Shown: positions 1 through 7,176 of the stretch, in pieces
Position numbering within the stretch: the stretch's first letter is position 1
How the letters are laid out: every line of letters starts with the position of its first letter
Assembly: GCA_913053665.1 (NCBI GenBank)
Contig: CAJXGR010000043.1
Coordinates: 1-14,795 of the forward strand
Reading direction: 5' to 3'
From: an uncultured Spirochaetia bacterium
GTDB taxonomy: Bacteria > Spirochaetota > UBA6919
DNA length: 14,795 bases
Notes under the pieces: model-generated
Seen by the model: only the letters and a program-made list of their open reading frames with translations
What the model was told of the DNA's origin: nothing
Databases searched by the model: none
Position numbers and translations under genes: made by a program

Positions 1-360
1 AAGATGTGTAAAAATATATAAGTGAGCTTATCATCTTATGGATTTGAAAGAACGATTTGAATGAAAAGCGGGGAAATCCTGGTGTTCCTTCAATACTAAT
101 TTGCCCTACAGGGCAATTAAATAAACCTGTCTTTATTAATTTATTATTCCCTCATTTTTAGCTCATCTTTTCCCAATGGATAAAATGCTTGAAATCATCT
201 GCTAAAAAGCGTATCGTGTTTATAGAATTATTCTCTTTATGCCTGAATGTTAAAAAAAAAGCCCAAGTATGCGTTGCATAACCCCTTTTTAATCGAATCA
301 TTGTATATTAATAACTGTATACTAAAAATCTTGTAATTCCAAGCCTTAAAGGGAGGTCTC
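1..360. other. Non-coding left flank
   Basis: No supportable gene is present; stop codons are frequent in all frames. It holds the short palindrome at 101-116 and an A/T-rich stretch (about 250-330) leading into the ribosome binding site of the small ORF at 361. No promoter could be placed with confidence. TATACT at 318-323 resembles a -10 box but has no partner -35 at the usual distance. Confidence 0.6.
101..116. repeat. Short palindrome TTGCCCT-AC-AGGGCAA
   Basis: A perfect 7-bp inverted repeat with a 2-nt spacer. Its core GCCCTACA (TGTAGGGC on the other strand) recurs, with one extra G/C in some copies, in the intergenic palindromes near 10740, 11905 and 14635. It is therefore probably a remnant or minimal unit of the same intergenic repeat family. 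There is no T-run, so it is not an obvious terminator. Confidence 0.5.
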
Positions 361-522
361 ATGCAAATGACAGAGACAATGTTCAGAAGATTTGATCGCC
401 GGTTAAAAGGCTTTCAGGAGAGTCGTCAGAAGTTAGAGACCTTGAATAAGGCGTTTGAGATAAGGAAAAAGAAAAGCTTGAACATGGCTTCAAGGAATGA
501 CAATTCACAAAAGAGAGCCTGA
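361..522 (+). CDS. Small hypothetical protein (53 aa), possibly the head of a broken gene
   Basis: The product is not recognised. The ORF starts at ATG 361 behind a strong ribosome binding site (GGGAGG, 4 nt before the start), which is the best reason to think it is or was translated. The 53-residue product is rich in Lys/Arg/Glu, has no membrane segment or signal peptide, and its first 33 residues read as a charged helix. Around 450-460 the more protein-like reading switches to another frame (see the next entry). The annotated C-terminus may therefore be out-of-frame sequence, and the gene may be a frameshifted remnant rather than an intact small gene. The long opposite-strand reading over 383-610 has no ribosome binding site and is not favoured. 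Confidence 0.35.
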   Translation: MQMTETMFRRFDRRLKGFQESRQKLETLNKAFEIRKKKSLNMASRNDNSQKRA

Positions 523-755
523 ATCCATTAAAAGCGGCCATTTTGAATAAAGGCTTTATGAAACCTTGAGTGACAGGATAGACTAGGGTAATTATCAAAA
601 AGACCATCAACGGTTACCTTTTATACAGGATGACCTATTATCCTTGAAGTCCATGAGGGTATAAAATCCCGTATCGCTCCGGATGGCATGAGACAAAATG
701 GAGAAACTTTGACGATGAAGAAAGTTTTTTTTGGAGAGTCATAAAAAATCATTAA
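456..755 (+). pseudogene. Possible decayed continuation of the 361 ORF
   Basis: In the frame starting at 456 the sequence reads as stretches of plausible charged or aromatic protein broken by stops at 498, 567, 645 and 654. The last open stretch is 657-752 (about 32 residues, rich in Trp, Phe, Glu and Asp), ending at a stop at 753. A different frame also stays open over 634-744, so the true reading is ambiguous. I read this as a probable frameshifted gene remnant. A non-coding leader for the response regulator downstream is equally possible. No family is recognised. Confidence 0.22.
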
Positions 756-815
756 AAAGATGATATTGGCACATCGCATAGTGTCTAATCTTTATTTTTT
801 AGGTATTATTAAAGC

Positions 816-1493
816 ATGAGTACTGCAAATAATAACGAAAGGCCCGTACGAGTTTGCATCGTCGATGACGACAGGGGATACAGACATTCACTCATGAAGA
901 TCTTTGAAGATGACGACTCCATCAGGATATACAATGACTATGAGTCGGGTACGGCCTTCCTGAAAGAAATGAAATCGCCCTTTAAACCGGATGTCTGTCT
1001 CATCGATGTGGTCTTGAAGGATATGTCAGGGATTGACTGTGCCAAAGTGATCAAAGAGATGAAACCTGATATCCATCTCGTGATCATGACCGCCTATCCC
1101 AACGACCAGTCCTTCATGGAGGCCCAAAAGCTTGGCGCTGACTACGTTGAGAAAGGTCCACGTATCGAGTCCTTTTTGACCCGTATCGTCAAATCCAGGA
1201 AAGAATCAAGAAATGAGAAAATCATCTCCTTAAAGTCAGACAATTTAGACTTAAAGAATTATGAACTGATCTATCAACTCAGTGAAGCCAAAGAAAACCT
1301 TTCCACCCTCACTAAAATGCAGTTGCGAATTGTTAAACTGAAACAAAAGGGGAAAACTTCAAAAGAAATAGCCAAGATCCTGGAGATCAATGAAGGCACT
1401 GTGCGAACCCATTTCTCAAGGGCTATGCGAAGATTAGACATCCCAAATTTCCTGGACTACATTGTGGATCAGAACGAAGACAGTGATGAGTGA
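816..1493 (+). CDS. Response regulator with LuxR-like HTH output domain
   Basis: A 225-residue two-component response regulator, expected to bind DNA in the cytoplasm after phosphorylation. An N-terminal receiver domain (about 11-127) shows the acidic pair D17/D18, phospho-acceptor D64 in the LID-V context, switch Thr T92 and conserved K113, so it should be phosphorylatable. A helical linker (about 128-160) leads to a C-terminal helix-turn-helix (about 165-212) of the LuxR/sigma region 4 type, with a typical SKEIAKIL...GTVRTH pattern. Length matches the NarL/FixJ-type architecture. No histidine kinase lies beside it, so it is an orphan in this window. The ribosome binding site before ATG 816 is weak, but the receiver domain begins soon after, which supports this start. 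It converges on the HAD gene with only 28 bases between stops. The target genes are unknown. Confidence 0.9.
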   Translation: MSTANNNERPVRVCIVDDDRGYRHSLMKIFEDDDSIRIYNDYESGTAFLKEMKSPFKPDVCLIDVVLKDMSGIDCAKVIKEMKPDIHLVIMTAYPNDQSFMEAQKLGADYVEKGPRIESFLTRIVKSRKESRNEKIISLKSDNLDLKNYELIYQLSEAKENLSTLTKMQLRIVKLKQKGKTSKEIAKILEINEGTVRTHFSRAMRRLDIPNFLDYIVDQNEDSDE

Positions 1494-1521
1494 ATGGATG
1501 ATACACTGTTTATGAAACACT

Positions 1522-2076
1522 TTATTTAAGGCTTAATCGGTCAATTTCCTTGACTATATCTTTCCAGTGATCCACCCTTTTAAACAGACTCTTCAGGTTC
1601 AAAGTCCTGACGTTCCATGGGTGACTCATCAGTAACACGGTGCTGCCTTCCCGAGACAGACCAATGGCCTCTTCCACGCTATCTTCTACAAATACATCAA
1701 AATGAACATCCACATGATGCTTCTCCAGATAACGACTAAAATAAAGTTCCTCATAATGAATCTCATGTTCTTTAAGAAGGTCAATCGTTCGCTCACGATA
1801 GGATTCATCACGGCCTGTGATCAGAAAAACATAGTGATGGTCTTTTAAATAATCAATGCTTTCTTTGGCCTGATCAATCAGTTCAAAATGGTTGTTTTCA
1901 AGGGTTTCGTGGAGAAGCTGGTTGACATCAGCTTTTGGGATGCCTAAAACCTGTCCTATATCATGACAGTAAAGATCCTCATATTTGAGATCATAGTCTA
2001 AACGCTTTTTGACAACAGTATTAAAGGATCGGACGAAATCAATGATGACACCGTCAATGTCTAAAGCAATATTCAC
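1522..2076 (-). CDS. 5'(3')-deoxyribonucleotidase-like HAD phosphatase
   Basis: A 184-residue cytoplasmic haloacid-dehalogenase-fold phosphatase, closest by eye to the NT5C 5'-nucleotidase family, which removes phosphate from (deoxy)nucleoside monophosphates. HAD motif I is DIDGV at residues 6-10 (nucleophile D6, acid/base D8). Motif II is the LITGR stretch in the middle. Motif IV is the VFVEDS stretch, where Glu/Asp would hold Mg2+. A late SHPWN segment matches the PWN signature common in NT5C proteins. The start is GTG at 2076, with GAGGT 6 nt upstream, and gives motif I immediately after the N-terminus. It lies 61 bases after the EIIA/zinc-ribbon gene on the same strand and may be co-transcribed. 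Substrate assignment is inference; other small phosphatases of this fold are possible. Confidence 0.75.
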   Translation of the reverse strand: MNIALDIDGVIIDFVRSFNTVVKKRLDYDLKYEDLYCHDIGQVLGIPKADVNQLLHETLENNHFELIDQAKESIDYLKDHHYVFLITGRDESYRERTIDLLKEHEIHYEELYFSRYLEKHHVDVHFDVFVEDSVEEAIGLSREGSTVLLMSHPWNVRTLNLKSLFKRVDHWKDIVKEIDRLSLK

Positions 2077-2137
2077 TAAAAGACCTCGAAAGGATTTGGT
2101 TTGAAGTCAATAGAAGTGTCTTTCAATATTGATGTAA

Positions 2138-2974
2138 TTATTTAAGAATAAGTATCTTAGCGCAAGTGTTGCATTGAATAATTTGATTCTGTCTTTTAAT
2201 TTCCCGGATGATATGAACAGGTAGTTGGACGTTGCAGTACCCACACACGTTTTGATAGACTCTGGAGAGGATTTCGCCGTTGTACTTATTCTTTAATTGT
2301 TTATAGATACTCAACAAGCGATGATCGATCTTTTTAATTTGGAGGTCACAGTCTATTTGGAGCTTCAGATATTGGGAGTCTTCCTTCAGATTGGCTTTTC
2401 CCTTTCGCTTGCCGTCCACAACGAGAATCTCATGACTGTATATTTCAATCTCATTTTCAAGTTCAAGAAGTTTAATCATTTCCTTCAGACCGGAGTATGA
2501 AATATACTCTAATTGTTGATCACTGGCCTGAATGAGCTCTATAAACTCATCGACTTTCGTAAGGCTAAAAAGTTGTTCACGCAGATGAGCGCTCCGAAAA
2601 AGATACATGAGGCGGGACAGGGTTTTCAGGTAGATTTCGTTACTCTTATTATCCGAAATGATCATAAAGATCACACGAACCAGAGACCCATCCATGGATT
2701 TAAAATCAATAGGCTCCTTTGGGAAGGCCACAAAGACTTTAACCCCCTGGAATTGTTCATAGTGACAATGAGGGATGGCAAAACCTTCACCGATTCCAGT
2801 GCTTTCTACTTTTTCTCGACTTAAAATACAACCTAAAAGTTCTTCTTCTTTCTCCTGGATTCCCTCTACCTCACACACTCTGGCAACGGTCTCCTTCAGG
2901 ACACCTCTTTTGGAACCCGAGTTGAGGCCAAAGAATACATATTCAGGCTTAATAAATCCTTCTAGTTTAAACAT
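2138..2974 (-). CDS. PTS EIIA (PtsN-type) domain fused to a C4 zinc ribbon
   Basis: A 278-residue cytoplasmic protein in two parts. Residues 1-150 are a PTS EIIA type-2 (mannitol/fructose/nitrogen-PTS) domain with the phosphorylatable His in GFAIPH (H69) and the following DFKSMDG and LMYLF segments typical of the fold. Residues about 155-240 are a charged helical linker. Residues 243-278 form a zinc ribbon with CGYC (C244/C247) and CNTC (C268/C271), preceded by a helix. The ribbon closely follows the zf-RING_7/DUF164 (CdsZ/FlgZ-like) pattern VCGxCxxxLP...I.C..C.kIL. Ordinary PtsN is about 150-160 residues, so the C-terminal half is an addition. No EIIB/EIIC permease is nearby, which points to a regulatory rather than transport role (inference). 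The start at 2974 has no clear ribosome binding site, but the domain begins at once. Confidence 0.82.
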   Translation of the reverse strand: MFKLEGFIKPEYVFFGLNSGSKRGVLKETVARVCEVEGIQEKEEELLGCILSREKVESTGIGEGFAIPHCHYEQFQGVKVFVAFPKEPIDFKSMDGSLVRVIFMIISDNKSNEIYLKTLSRLMYLFRSAHLREQLFSLTKVDEFIELIQASDQQLEYISYSGLKEMIKLLELENEIEIYSHEILVVDGKRKGKANLKEDSQYLKLQIDCDLQIKKIDHRLLSIYKQLKNKYNGEILSRVYQNVCGYCNVQLPVHIIREIKRQNQIIQCNTCAKILILK

Positions 2975-3147
2975 ATATTAAAACAACCAATACATATAAA
3001 GAGCCAATTAGCTTATATTAAAACCTATCACTTTTTCATTTACCCTAGTAAGTATACTACAAACGTTTAAAAAAGTTAACCTTTTTGTTGATATTTTATC
3101 TTTCTAAAAGAACCTAATGTTTTATTTGTTAAATAAGTAGATAGTTA

Positions 3148-3177
3148 AACAGGCTGAACCCTAAAACTCAGCCTGTT
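3148..3177. terminator. Stem-loop, 10-bp perfect stem
   Basis: AACAGGCTGA pairs perfectly with TCAGCCTGTT across a 10-nt loop. It lies downstream of the HtrA gene (minus strand), where the 3' side runs into TTTAAC. The T-run is short, so termination is likely but not certain. It may act as a second, backup stem-loop behind 3254-3294. Confidence 0.5.
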
Positions 3178-3253
3178 GGAAATGGAGAAATGGGTTTTTA
3201 ATGACTGGGACTGTCAAGATTAGCTGTTGCTAGTAATACTGACGGGTTTGTTG

Positions 3254-3294
3254 AACTATCCCTATGCTGGGTGACCCCGCTAATAGGGATAGTT
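3254..3294. terminator. Stem-loop after the HtrA gene, 12-bp perfect stem
   Basis: AACTATCCCTAT pairs perfectly with ATAGGGATAGTT, starting 9 bases past the HtrA stop codon. The 17-nt interior contains GGTGACC, which can form a small inner stem. The position fits a transcript end or mRNA-stabilising hairpin for HtrA. There is no U-tract on the minus strand, so it may be a protective 3' stem or an intergenic repeat rather than a classic intrinsic terminator. Confidence 0.5.
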
Positions 3295-3302
3295 ACTACT
3301 CT

Positions 3303-4814
3303 CTAATTGTTTTCTATCACGACATATTGATTGGTTCCACGCCGTTTCACGCGGATGAGAAAGGAATCTCTTTTGCCTTTATATTTTTCGATATAATCCT
3401 CAAAATCCTTCATCGTCTTGATTTTCTTATAATTAATTTCCTGGATGATGTCCCGAACCTTGAGTCCTGAGGCAGCGGCAGGAGAGTCTTTTTCGATCTC
3501 AACCACCACCACTCCCGGTAGTTTTCTGTTCAGTCTAAAGTACCGGAAGTTATCTTCCACAGAACCAGCAATCAGTCCCATAAACTCTTTACTGGGGCCC
3601 ACATATTTCTTACCCGCTCTTACAGCGTTATTGTTGGATATTTCCCCCAAAGTGACCTTAAGATCTATTTTCTTGCGATTCCGTAATATCTGTATGGTAG
3701 TGGTTGTACCTTTTTTATAGGAGCTGACAATCCGCTGCAGTTGGCTGCCGGACAAGATAGCCTTATCGCCAACTTTTGTGATCACGTCACCCGGTTTGAT
3801 TTTTGCTTTATCTGCTGGCCCATCAGGTTTTACGTCCTGAACAAAGACTCCTGATCTTTTACTAATGCCTAAATGACTGGCAACCTCCTTGGAAAGGGGG
3901 GTGATGCTGACTCCAAGATAACCCCTATCGACTGTCCCTTTCTCAATGAGCTTTGCCGCTACTTCTTTCACAATATTCATCGGGATAGCAAAACCAATCC
4001 CAACAGACCCACCCGTGGTTGAGTAGATAGCGGTATTCATCCCAATACCCTGACCTTTTATGTTTAGAAGAGGGCCTCCACTATTCCCCTGATTAATGGA
4101 AGCGTCTGTTTGGATGTAGTTCTTGAGTCCCGCGTCTTGATCCACTTTGTCACGCCCTCTAGCGCTTATAACTCCCAAAGTAAATGTACCGTTAAGACCA
4201 AAGGGATTGCCAATGGCAATGGCAAAGTCTCCAATGGCCACCTTATCTGAGTCCCCAAGGGGTGTCACTGGAAGTTTATGGCCAGGATCGATTTTAATCA
4301 CAGCAATATCTGTTCTTGGGTCTCTACCAACGATCTTCCCACTATATTCTTTTTCATCAGGGAATAATATGGTGATCTCATCGGCCCCCTGAACAACGTG
4401 GTTATTCGTCACAATATAACCTTTTTCACTGATCACAAACCCTGATCCAAGGGATTGAAGTTTTTGTGGACCGTTCCGATAACCAAACTCATCACCAAAG
4501 AAGTTGAAGAAGTCGTCTTGCCTTCGTCTTTTGTTTTTTACAATCTTTAAAGTCCTGATATTCACTACGCTGGGGCTCACTGATTGAGCCACATTTCGTA
4601 TAGCTTTTTGCACGGCTAAGGCCACATTGAGAGAATCTTCGTCATTGGTGACCATCTTATTTTCTTTGTGGGACTCAATTTCTTTTATTACATCTTTTTT
4701 ATCACCATACACTGTATTTTGATAAACGTATAACATCCCAAAAATTAAAGTTGCAAGGAAGAATCCTTGGATCACCCACCATTTCTTTTCTTTAAATAGA
4801 ATCATTTTTTTCAT
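3303..4814 (-). CDS. Do-family (HtrA/DegP/DegQ) serine protease with two PDZ domains
   Basis: A 503-residue envelope protease/chaperone that degrades misfolded periplasmic proteins. Residues 12-31 form one hydrophobic segment, an uncleaved anchor or signal peptide, so the body faces the periplasm. The trypsin-like domain (about 70-290) has the full triad: H139 in TNNHVV, D169 in TDIAV and S245 in GNSGGP. PDZ1 spans about 296-392 (starting GYLGVSI) and PDZ2 about 410-500. Length and layout match the Do family. Residues 93-117 form the long, basic and Phe-rich LA loop seen in many members. The start is supported by GAGGT six bases before ATG. The gene is divergent from the TfoX_C gene, with 205 bases between them, and is followed by two stem-loops. 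DegP and DegQ (and MucD) cannot be told apart from sequence alone. Confidence 0.95.
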   Translation of the reverse strand: MKKMILFKEKKWWVIQGFFLATLIFGMLYVYQNTVYGDKKDVIKEIESHKENKMVTNDEDSLNVALAVQKAIRNVAQSVSPSVVNIRTLKIVKNKRRRQDDFFNFFGDEFGYRNGPQKLQSLGSGFVISEKGYIVTNNHVVQGADEITILFPDEKEYSGKIVGRDPRTDIAVIKIDPGHKLPVTPLGDSDKVAIGDFAIAIGNPFGLNGTFTLGVISARGRDKVDQDAGLKNYIQTDASINQGNSGGPLLNIKGQGIGMNTAIYSTTGGSVGIGFAIPMNIVKEVAAKLIEKGTVDRGYLGVSITPLSKEVASHLGISKRSGVFVQDVKPDGPADKAKIKPGDVITKVGDKAILSGSQLQRIVSSYKKGTTTTIQILRNRKKIDLKVTLGEISNNNAVRAGKKYVGPSKEFMGLIAGSVEDNFRYFRLNRKLPGVVVVEIEKDSPAAASGLKVRDIIQEINYKKIKTMKDFEDYIEKYKGKRDSFLIRVKRRGTNQYVVIENN

Positions 4815-5019
4815 TTTATTACCTCACTTTAACAAATACCTATTCTATTGTAGGAATCGATTAATTTATGTTTTTAACACACTACTTGGATAATTCTTCA
4901 ATAAAATTAACAGATTTTATTTCATTTAATGATAAAATTATTCTTTTTGAGAATAAAAGGATTGAGAGGGGTTATAAAATTTATAAACTATTTAGAAATA
5001 TGAACAACGAGAGGCTAAT

Positions 5020-5286
5020 ATGAATACAATTAATTCGCAATTATCATCCTTACAAAATATTGGAAAGAACGTAGAACAAAGACTTAACGATATAGGTATA
5101 TTTAACCTAGAAGACTTGAAGAGACTGGGAGCCGCTGAAGCCTACAAACGCATGAAAGTTCAATCGCAAAAAACCCTGCCCTTTTGTTATTATCTCTATT
5201 CCCTCCAGGGGGCGATCATGGAAACCCATTGGGACACTATACCAGAGATCATAAAAGAGAAACTAAAAAAAGACGTGACTGCGTGA
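5020..5286 (+). CDS. Stand-alone TfoX C-terminal-domain protein
   Basis: An 88-residue protein matching the TfoX C-terminal domain (helix-hairpin-helix type). The signature LQNIGKNVEQRL at about 11-22, then GI-LEDL-LG-AEAY, then L---YSLQGA...W--IP corresponds to the family pattern along its full length. There is no TfoX N-terminal domain, a known arrangement in many bacteria. In gamma-proteobacteria full-length TfoX/Sxy stimulates competence genes. The function of the C-terminal domain alone is unknown, so a competence role should not be assumed. A ribosome binding site (GAGAGG, about 6 nt before ATG) supports the start. It is transcribed away from the HtrA gene, and its stop lies 49 bases from the end of the opposing 48-residue ORF. 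Confidence 0.85.
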   Translation: MNTINSQLSSLQNIGKNVEQRLNDIGIFNLEDLKRLGAAEAYKRMKVQSQKTLPFCYYLYSLQGAIMETHWDTIPEIIKEKLKKDVTA

Positions 5287-5334
5287 AATCTAAGCACTCC
5301 TTGCAGTGATCTATTTCACAAACATGTAATGATA

Positions 5335-5481
5335 CTAATTTTGTGTCCAGCAGGGTATTTTCAATGAACGCACCTGCTCTTTAGTCTGCTGACAGCTTAA
5401 TTCTTCTATAACAAGATCTAATTTCCCGGTCTTTTTATCCATCTCAAGAAGGATATGTACAAGTTCATCCAGTTGTTTCAT
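5335..5481 (-). CDS. Small hypothetical protein (48 aa)
   Basis: The product is not recognised. The ORF opens with MKQLDELVHILLEMD and ends at TAG 5335-5337. A strong ribosome binding site (GGAGGGG, about 4 nt before ATG 5481) is the main support. The product is an acidic amphipathic helix (1-30) followed by a short polar tail with two Cys (C30, C44), with no signal peptide or membrane segment. Codon use is unremarkable. It lies between the converging TfoX_C gene and the end of the lipoprotein gene upstream on its own strand, 184 bases away, so it probably has its own promoter. TTGACT followed by A/T-rich sequence lies about 30-40 bases upstream of the start, but the spacing is poor. It could be a small regulatory or toxin-antitoxin-like peptide, but nothing specific supports that. 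Confidence 0.55.
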   Translation of the reverse strand: MKQLDELVHILLEMDKKTGKLDLVIEELSCQQTKEQVRSLKIPCWTQN

Positions 5482-5665
5482 TTTCCCCTCCGATTCATGA
5501 CTATAATCTATATGATTTAGTCAAATTGAAAATAGGTAAATGATTACAAAACTAAGTTACTATATAAAAAACCCATATAATTAACCTTTTATTAAGTATT
5601 TACGCATATTGCTTTTTTTTAAAAAACGTATCATTAAAGTAATCTTCATCTGAAAGGACTTGATA

Positions 5666-7132
5666 TTATGACCTTAAAGAAACACCTGCTCTGACTTTAG
5701 GGATGATAAGACTGAGAGCATCATGAATAGAAGTGTAGATGGCCTTTTCATGGGAGATTCCCCCTCCTTTAACCCGCTGGACCCTTTCAGTATAAATGGT
5801 CTCAAAGCCTTTACCTTTCACGAGTTGAATATCAATGGTTGTGCGATAAAAGATAAACTTCTTATAGGCCTTGCTACTGAACTGACTTTTCAGATGACAC
5901 AGCATGAGGGATCTTGCCCCAGTCTTGCCGCCTGCAGCCTTATAGAATAAGGTCTTATCCCTTGACCTTTGTATATGGTATTCCTGGGAGCTTAAACCCT
6001 TATTGGAAAGGACTCTCTGGAGTTGAGTGGATAAGTCTGTTTTCGCTAGGATTTTAGACGTCCCTTTTTTATTAACCCGTTCCTCTAAAATGATCATCCC
6101 AATGTCCAGGGCAGACGTTAGGGAATAAGTGAAGGTTAACGTTTTGGGAGACACTTCAAATGAGACTCCTTTCACATGATAGCGGGCTTTGGCCTGAAGG
6201 TTAAAGCGACCGTTATTTGCATTCCCCATGATGACAGGACTCTCGGCATAGCCCCTGCTATCGGTGATTTTAAGAGGAGTCAATCGTCGATTGTATTGAT
6301 AAAAGGTGATTTGAACACCAGAAACCGGTATACGCTTTTTGTTTTTGGAATAATAAGCCTGGATGATAAAGGGTTTAAGAGCTTGACCTTGTCGTCCAAC
6401 CTGCTTGTCATTGAGTTTTCTGATAAACAGGTTGCTTTGAACCTTATTGATGGCGATGTTCACATATCCGCTCAGGATGAAGTTATTCTTGATCTTGGGA
6501 TAGCGACGACTTTTGAGTTTGAACTTGTGGAAACTTAAACTCTCCACCAGGTTTTTAGAGTCGGCCAAGTTTTGGATAGCCTCTGAGACCCGTTCCCGTC
6601 TTAACTGCTTCATCGCTGTTTCATACGCTCTTAAGCCCTTTTTGGCCTGACCCTTTAGGAACCGAACGATTTGTTTCCGTGTCTTGAAAAGACTTTTACT
6701 GGGATAGGCCGTGTAAATATAATATTCAAAGTAGGATTTACGGTTCGACTTCTCCTTTTGCTCAAAATACTCTTGACGGATCTTCAGGTCAAACAGGATG
6801 GATTTAGACGTGATTTTACTAGATCGCCTTAACAGCCTTTTATTGAGCCGATCTGAAGACTCAATGGAATAGATTTCCACCATCACTCGTCTACTGATCT
6901 GGACGGCCACATCACGGACTGCCTGATTCCTTGCGTTGGTCTTGCTTTTAGCGATCCCATGACCTACATAGTATTCGGTTTGAGGGGTGTCTTTTTTCTT
7001 TTGACCTGTTGTCCACGCAGGCTTTGGTCCCGGGGAGTGATCAATGACTTGATCCGCCTTGACAGAGGGTTCAAGACATTGACTTAATGAGAAAAGCAGA
7101 GATATAGATAGAATCAGGCATTTTAGCTTCAT
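5666..7132 (-). CDS. LPP20-family putative lipoprotein with C-terminal extension
   Basis: A 488-residue exported protein. The N-terminus (MKLK then a hydrophobic stretch to C19) is a lipoprotein-like signal peptide. The lipobox reads L-S-Q-C, with Gln at -1, which departs from the usual Gly/Ala/Ser and suggests a relaxed (spirochaete-like) lipobox or a simple Sec signal. Residues about 38-130 match the LPP20 pattern: PAW, then YYVGHGIAKS, then A-N-AVRDVAVQIS. After a helical segment (about 165-200), residues about 245-345 look like a beta-rich, Ig/carboxypeptidase-regulatory-like module (PVSGVQITFY...DSRGYA). A final alpha/beta part (about 360-488) is unassigned. Typical LPP20 proteins are under 200 residues, so this is an expanded member. 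It follows the diiron gene by 44 bases on the same strand. The role is unknown, presumably at the outer membrane. Confidence 0.7.
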   Translation of the reverse strand: MKLKCLILSISLLFSLSQCLEPSVKADQVIDHSPGPKPAWTTGQKKKDTPQTEYYVGHGIAKSKTNARNQAVRDVAVQISRRVMVEIYSIESSDRLNKRLLRRSSKITSKSILFDLKIRQEYFEQKEKSNRKSYFEYYIYTAYPSKSLFKTRKQIVRFLKGQAKKGLRAYETAMKQLRRERVSEAIQNLADSKNLVESLSFHKFKLKSRRYPKIKNNFILSGYVNIAINKVQSNLFIRKLNDKQVGRQGQALKPFIIQAYYSKNKKRIPVSGVQITFYQYNRRLTPLKITDSRGYAESPVIMGNANNGRFNLQAKARYHVKGVSFEVSPKTLTFTYSLTSALDIGMIILEERVNKKGTSKILAKTDLSTQLQRVLSNKGLSSQEYHIQRSRDKTLFYKAAGGKTGARSLMLCHLKSQFSSKAYKKFIFYRTTIDIQLVKGKGFETIYTERVQRVKGGGISHEKAIYTSIHDALSLIIPKVRAGVSLRS

Positions 7133-7145
7133 AAAACCTGGTACT

Positions 7146-7164
7146 CTCCCTGGAGAACAGGGAG
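7146..7164 (-). promoter_or_regulatory. Hairpin overlapping the lipoprotein gene's Shine-Dalgarno
   Basis: CTCCCTG and CAGGGAG pair perfectly around a 5-nt loop in the 44-base gap between the diiron gene and the lipoprotein gene. On the minus strand the 3' arm is the purine-rich GGGAG, which continues as AG and is the best Shine-Dalgarno-like sequence, 11-13 nt before ATG 7132. Folding would hide it. A weaker AGG lies 4 nt before the start. This may tune translation relative to the upstream gene (inference). Confidence 0.35.
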
Positions 7165-7176
7165 TCGAAAGGTCAT

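Larger units (their letters stand above)
2975..3302. other. Intergenic region between EIIA fusion and HtrA genes
   Basis: This 328-base gap has no ORF worth calling. It carries the promoter region of the EIIA gene (very A/T-rich, 2975-3110) and two strong stem-loops (3148-3177 and 3254-3294) that lie just after the HtrA gene in its direction of transcription. Confidence 0.6.

Noticed and set aside
383..610. 75-residue minus-strand open frame with a hydrophobic start
   Set aside because: It has no ribosome binding site, is antisense to the small ORF with the strong Shine-Dalgarno at 361, and has an unremarkable C-terminus. It is more likely a chance frame.
5020..5286. Competence regulator (full TfoX/Sxy)
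   Set aside because: Only the C-terminal domain is present. Calling it a competence regulator would over-reach, because the N-terminal domain is missing and no competence genes are nearby.
6176..6538. 120-residue plus-strand open frame over the LPP20-like gene
   Set aside because: It is antisense to a longer gene with a signal peptide and a recognisable domain, and it has no ribosome binding site.
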